A model generated the notes under the pieces. That model made no database searches. It saw only the letters and a program-made list of their open reading frames with translations, and had not been told where the DNA came from. From Candidatus Bathyarchaeota archaeon (GTDB taxonomy: Archaea > Thermoproteota > Bathyarchaeia > TCS64 > B23), in assembly GCA_029259285.1 (NCBI GenBank), contig JAPDJB010000174.1:1-25731 (forward strand): a DNA stretch of 25,731 nt, written 5' to 3'. Both the position numbers and the translations under genes were made by a program. Below are positions 22,418-25,731 of the stretch, one piece after another (position 1 is the stretch's first letter; each line of letters starts with the position of its first letter).

Positions 22418-23203
22418 TCACCACCTCAAAACGTTTATCAGCGCTGGACTCCTGGCGAAGCCGAGTAGGAAGCCGATGATCATCAAGGCGATCAATATGA
22501 GCTTCATTACGTCCTCACCCCTCAGACAGCCGAGGATGTCTGGATCCTTGCTTATGGAGGCTCCAGCGGCGTATAGCTCCTCGGCCAGCAGGACGTAGTC
22601 GCAGGTGGCGACGAGGAAGGGCATCTGGTGGGTGTTGGCGGTTCCACCGATCTGGAAGGCTCCGATGGTGTTGCCGCCCTCACCCATTACGACGGACTCG
22701 TAGTAGAAGCCTCCTATCAGGAAGTTTGTTGCAGGCCTCTCCCTCTGGAAGTAGCCGAGGACTGCTGTCAGGTATGGTGACTGGCCGGCGATGAAGTGTA
22801 TCATATCGGGGGAGAACTCCTCAGGCTTCCCCTCAGCCATGTAGGCTGTTCGAAGAGTCTCCTCGGTGAGGGGGAGCGCCGTCGGGATGGGCATGAAGAC
22901 GTCGAGCTTCACACCCGTCTTGGCGCACTCCCTCGCAATGTAGCCGAGGATGCTTATAGCTGCCAGAACCTGTGGACCCTGCGTAGGGTCGTTTAGGTCT
23001 CCAGCGATGCCAGGTGTGAACATAACCGGCCTACCCATCTCAGCGGCCCTGCCGATCCCCTCCGGTATGGCGGCCATGGGTGGCAGCGTTCTAACCGGAA
23101 TCTCCCTCCCCTTTCTCCCGAGGTACATGAAGACGTAGAAGAGTATGTAGGAGAGCAGCAGTATTACGAGGGCCATCCCTCTCCCTTCAACGATGATGGC
23201 CAT
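22418..23203 (-). CDS. DUF6754-like membrane-anchored protein
   Basis: The product is about 261 residues with one N-terminal helix (ALVILLLSYILFYVFMYLG), a soluble domain and a C-terminal helix (LILIALMIIGFLLGFA). The domain pattern, MGRPVMFTPGIAGDLNDPTQ, ISILGYIAREC, FIAGQSPYLTAVLGYFQ, IGGFYYESVVMGEGG, TCDYVLLAEELYAAGASIS, fits my memory of DUF6754 proteins of Chloroflexota. No enzymatic residues can be named. I choose ATG at 23203 because GGAGG lies 9 bases upstream; ATG at 23227 would add eight charged residues (MVKKEEEN) and lies in the arm of an inverted repeat. First gene after a strong AT-rich promoter region. Confidence 0.85.
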   Translation of the reverse strand: MAIIVEGRGMALVILLLSYILFYVFMYLGRKGREIPVRTLPPMAAIPEGIGRAAEMGRPVMFTPGIAGDLNDPTQGPQVLAAISILGYIARECAKTGVKLDVFMPIPTALPLTEETLRTAYMAEGKPEEFSPDMIHFIAGQSPYLTAVLGYFQRERPATNFLIGGFYYESVVMGEGGNTIGAFQIGGTANTHQMPFLVATCDYVLLAEELYAAGASISKDPDILGCLRGEDVMKLILIALMIIGFLLGFARSPALINVLRW

Positions 23204-23226
23204 ATTCTCTTCCTCCTTTTTCACCA

Positions 23227-23250
23227 TCTAGGGGCCTTGAGACCCCTAGA
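23227..23250. repeat. Perfect inverted repeat, candidate operator or 5' hairpin
   Basis: TCTAGGGG and CCCCTAGA form perfect 8-base arms around an 8-base spacer. The element lies between the TATA box and the first membrane gene, around the expected transcription start. It could bind a dimeric repressor or fold in the RNA leader. GC-rich arms stand out in an AT-rich gap. Confidence 0.6.
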
Positions 23251-23274
23251 CAGCTAATATAGATGAATTTACCA

Positions 23275-23287
23275 TTATATATTTAAG
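23275..23287 (-). promoter_or_regulatory. TATA box of the four-gene membrane operon
   Basis: The minus strand reads CTTAAATATATAA, the strongest TATA match in the window, in a gap of 115 bases that is clearly more AT-rich than its surroundings. A start about 26 bases downstream falls near 23255, just before the inverted repeat, leaving a leader of about 50 bases to the preferred ATG. Confidence 0.65.
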
Positions 23288-23342
23288 TTTTCCAAGGAAC
23301 TTCTTTCACCTATAAAATTAGGTAATGAGAGGGGAGATACAT

Positions 23343-24500
23343 CTACTCCTCGATGATCTCCACATTAGCCCTCGGCACGGTAACTATTCTGCCATCCTCA
23401 AGCTCCACCTCTAGAACCCTCACATAGGATTCCGTCTCCACCTGCTGTAGATCTATTGGCAGGCTGTGCACTCGGCCTATAGCCCCGAAGTAGGGAGCCC
23501 TGATGATGCGCACTGGGGTTCCTGGAACCATGCCCGCGGCCAGTTCGTCTCCACCCTCCTCCTCGTAGAACTCGCTGTGTGGTATGATGACTTCAGGCCT
23601 CATGACGCCAGCCCTAATCTGGGTTGCACCGTTGGCTGCAGCCCTGTAGCCCTCGAAGCTCTTGAAGAGGTTGAAGGCCCTACGGCTCATCCGCAGCTTG
23701 CCGAAGCCCTCGGTGATTATCAGCGTAAGCCCCACCTCCTCGTGTCCCGTGATGGCTACTCCGATCTCCTCGCTCATGAACTCTGTTAGGTCTCTATGCC
23801 TAATGCCCCCAGCGACGATGCAGGAGACTCCGACCTCCACGCCTCTTTTTAAGGCGTCCAGGGTTACTAGGGAGCCTCCTATGAGTATCGCCCCCTCGTC
23901 ATCATCCGATATATGGTCTGCGGTGAGCTCCTCATCTGGTGAGTCGACGGCTATCTTTATGACTCCATGGGTTTCACCTCCTATGCCGAAGATTCCCTGT
24001 ATGAAGGCGGCGTTGGTCTCTATGACTGCGCCCTCATTAGGCAGCACCTCTACGATCTTTCCAGGTATATAGGCGTCCACCTCAAGTGGGACAGGCGGCT
24101 TCCTTATCACAACCTGACCCGTGATGTCGGAGATTGATTCGATGACTCCGTCGACGGGTGCGGGGACATCCCTCTTTATGAGGCCGAAGAAGGCTCGATA
24201 GTGGGCGATGATCTCCCCCTCCTTCACCTCGTCGCCTATCTTCTTCGTCATGTATCTTGGGACATCCTCCGGCTCGATGCCGAGTAGTATCGCCACTTTG
24301 ACGATCTCCGGTTCTCCGGCGAGTTCGGTTCTAGCGATGATCGTCTTGAAGTCCACCTCGTCTCCCTCCTTGACGAGGACTTCCCCAGGTATTGGGAGTC
24401 TCCTCGTCTTTCTCACCAGCATCGCCCTCTTAACCTTCAGCCCTGGGGTGTAGGCGTAGGCCTCCTTTGAAACCCTCCTCTTCCCCTTAGCCTTCGACAT
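23343..24500 (-). CDS. Barrel-sandwich (lipoyl/RnfC-like) and KOW-like protein of the cluster
   Basis: A 385-residue soluble protein with no membrane helix. The N-terminal part has two barrel-sandwich-like repeats: GEVLVKEGDEVDFKTIIART (39-58), and KIGDEVKEGEIIAHY with VPAPVDGVIESISD (about 87-127). It has no lysine hairpin of the lipoyl or biotin type, so it is more like the sandwich domains of RnfC or NqrA. The middle holds ISDDDEGAILIGGSLVTLDAL and GVAITGHEEVGLTLIITEGFG, a conserved domain of unknown role. The end has a KOW-like MVPGTPVRIIRAPYFGAIGR. The ATG lies one base after the GlmL-like stop. An adaptor or membrane-complex role is inference. Confidence 0.8.
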   Translation of the reverse strand: MSKAKGKRRVSKEAYAYTPGLKVKRAMLVRKTRRLPIPGEVLVKEGDEVDFKTIIARTELAGEPEIVKVAILLGIEPEDVPRYMTKKIGDEVKEGEIIAHYRAFFGLIKRDVPAPVDGVIESISDITGQVVIRKPPVPLEVDAYIPGKIVEVLPNEGAVIETNAAFIQGIFGIGGETHGVIKIAVDSPDEELTADHISDDDEGAILIGGSLVTLDALKRGVEVGVSCIVAGGIRHRDLTEFMSEEIGVAITGHEEVGLTLIITEGFGKLRMSRRAFNLFKSFEGYRAAANGATQIRAGVMRPEVIIPHSEFYEEEGGDELAAGMVPGTPVRIIRAPYFGAIGRVHSLPIDLQQVETESYVRVLEVELEDGRIVTVPRANVEIIEE

Positions 24501-24501
24501 C

Positions 24502-25731
24502 TCACACCAACTCCTTCAGCTTATCCTCCGGATACATATCGATGTCGAGGAACCATTTAATGAGGGTCTCCCTCCGCTCCTTGTCATTCTCCGGAAGCTG
24601 TAGGGGTCTACCCCTGGCGTCGAGGAGTATGCCTACGACTCCTCCCATCGCCGTCCCCTCCACCCTCTTTCCAGGCCCCCTCCCAACGTCGAAGCCCCTC
24701 CTCGGCGATATGGTCACCTTCGCCTTCTCCCTCTCCGGCAGCTCTATACGCTTGATCTCTCCGAAGTGCATCTCCTCGGTTAGGGTCTCCCCATTCGGCA
24801 TCTCGATCTCAACGGTCATAACTGGGTCACCCTTATTCGCCACGCCTCTCGGTGCGATGACTGTTCCAAGCCTGACTAGGCAGTCCTTGTCGAAGATCTG
24901 CCAGGCTGCCTCCCAGTATACGGTTGATAGGACTCCGAGGTGGGGCATCATGAAGACGCTGTCCTGGAACATCCAGGTTATGCCCTCGGGTTGGAAGGCG
25001 TCTGTGAGGATGAGCATCGACTGGACTCGGCGTGGGGCATGGCTCAGCAGTCCCCCTGTTCCGGCGATTATGTCGATCTTCATCAGGTCTATGTAGGTCT
25101 CGGCCAGCGCCTGCTCGAACATGTCGCTTATCGTCCTCTCTATCTTTGCGCCCTTAAGCCTCGTGGCTATGGTCTTGTGATGCTCCAGGCCGAGTCTCAG
25201 GGCTTCACGGGCGACGGAGTGCTCGACGATGAGGTCGTCGAGGGTCTGCGGGATCGTCGTCGGCCTGATCATCTTATTCATCAGCCTGCTCGCCACCTCC
25301 TCCTCATCCATTTCGAAGGGGAGCCATCGCATGATGTTCTCGATGCCAGCCGTCTTCATCACGTTGCAGATGCTGTAGCTCATACCCAGGTTGGCGCTGA
25401 CGCTCCTGACGAATTTGCCCTCGAAGACCGAGTAGACGTTAGTCGTAGCCCCTCCGAGGCCGACGCCTAGGACATTCTTCTTGAAGACCTTGGCGATGAG
25501 CTGCATCGCCATACCCTCACCCGCGGGCGTCGGCATTATGTCGACGTCAGTCCACTTCATCAGCTTCAAGTATCCAGGTGCATGGCTCATGACGTGCTCC
25601 ATGAAGAGTTCATGGATCGCCCTTCGAGCGGGCTCGGTGTTCTCCACCTCTAGGACTGGTCTGATGTTGTCGACGATGGTGAGCGCGAATACGTCGCCGA
25701 GCAGCTTCTTTATCTGAGGCCTCAGATCCCT
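24502..25731 (-). CDS. GlmL/MutL-like ASKHA-fold protein, 5' end outside the window
   Basis: The frame stays open from the stop at 24502 to the right edge, so the visible 409 residues are the C-terminal part; the GTG at 25647 is not needed as a start. It resembles glutamate mutase L (GlmL, MutL), an ASKHA ATPase-fold family: DIMPTPAGEGMAMQLIA, the phosphate-motif region LGVGLGGATTNVYSV, NLGMSYSI, and later RRVQSMLILTDAFQPEGIT and MPHLGVLS. In canonical members the motif reads roughly DVGGATTDV; here both acidic positions are Gly/Leu and Asn, so ATP hydrolysis may be lost. No B12-dependent mutase gene is present. It is followed one base later by the barrel protein, so it belongs to the membrane cluster. 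Confidence 0.8.
   Translation of the reverse strand, partial: RDLRPQIKKLLGDVFALTIVDNIRPVLEVENTEPARRAIHELFMEHVMSHAPGYLKLMKWTDVDIMPTPAGEGMAMQLIAKVFKKNVLGVGLGGATTNVYSVFEGKFVRSVSANLGMSYSICNVMKTAGIENIMRWLPFEMDEEEVASRLMNKMIRPTTIPQTLDDLIVEHSVAREALRLGLEHHKTIATRLKGAKIERTISDMFEQALAETYIDLMKIDIIAGTGGLLSHAPRRVQSMLILTDAFQPEGITWMFQDSVFMMPHLGVLSTVYWEAAWQIFDKDCLVRLGTVIAPRGVANKGDPVMTVEIEMPNGETLTEEMHFGEIKRIELPEREKAKVTISPRRGFDVGRGPGKRVEGTAMGGVVGILLDARGRPLQLPENDKERRETLIKWFLDIDMYPEDKLKELV

Noticed and set aside
23227..23250. Inverted repeat as a rho-independent terminator of the barrel gene
   Set aside because: It lies downstream of the TATA box, about 90 bases after the barrel gene stop, and is not followed by a T-run on the minus strand.
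25645..25647. GTG as the start of the GlmL-like gene
   Set aside because: The frame stays open to the right edge with plausible family sequence before it (LGDVFALTIVDNI), so the gene is cut by the window edge.

Overview
This window is from an archaeon. It carries archaeal-type RNA polymerase subunits (Rpo11, Rpo4), Csl4 of the archaeal exosome, ribosomal proteins L10e and L21e, SRP54, aIF5A with deoxyhypusine synthase, Dph2, an AglB/STT3 oligosaccharyltransferase and archaeal DUF families (DUF99, DUF655, DUF483, DUF2153). Many genes have a TATA-like box about 25 bases before the start codon and no Shine-Dalgarno sequence (leaderless style), and several starts are TTG. By eye the DNA is GC-rich, roughly 55-60%. 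The DUF2153 gene and the overall style point to the Thermoproteota/TACK side (thermophilic, perhaps Bathyarchaeia- or Korarchaeia-like). That placement is inference.

Layout. (1) 1-7484, all on the minus strand, is an information-processing block: aIF5A, deoxyhypusine synthase, SRP54, L21e, Rpo4, DUF655; then L10e; then Dph2, an N6-adenine-type methyltransferase, Csl4, Rpo11 and a DUF99 protein cut by the left edge. Both classic translation-factor modifications, hypusine on aIF5A and diphthamide on EF2, are represented. (2) 7485-12568 is a mixed region: a possible 45-48 aa ORF divergent from a DUF2153 gene, AglB divergent from an ATP-NAD kinase-like gene, AlaX and a metallophosphoesterase. (3) 12569-15801, plus strand, is a tight four-gene operon: a small PAC4-like proteasome-assembly-chaperone homologue, a UbiD-family decarboxylase, and the large (aconitase X) and small (DUF126) subunits of phosphomevalonate dehydratase. 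The last three match the archaeal modified mevalonate pathway. (4) 15798-20211 holds an HD-domain dNTPase-like hydrolase divergent from thymidylate kinase, a ZNRD2-like zinc-ribbon protein, a class I aminotransferase and DUF483.

(5) 20276-25731, minus strand, is the least understood part. A GlmL/MutL-like ASKHA-fold protein (5' end outside the window) is followed 1 base later by a barrel-sandwich/KOW-like protein. After a 115-base AT-rich promoter gap come four overlapping or touching membrane-protein genes: a DUF6754-like anchored protein, a 6-7 TM protein, a second protein anchored at both ends, and a 7-TM protein. I recall similar sets in Chloroflexota, with no assigned function. The GlmL-like protein has lost acidic residues of the canonical phosphate-binding motif, and a perfect 8+8 base inverted repeat sits between the TATA box and the first membrane gene. 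This is my best candidate for an undescribed system.

I found no rRNA, tRNA, CRISPR array or insertion sequence. The longest stretch without a confident gene is 7485-7748 (264 bases).
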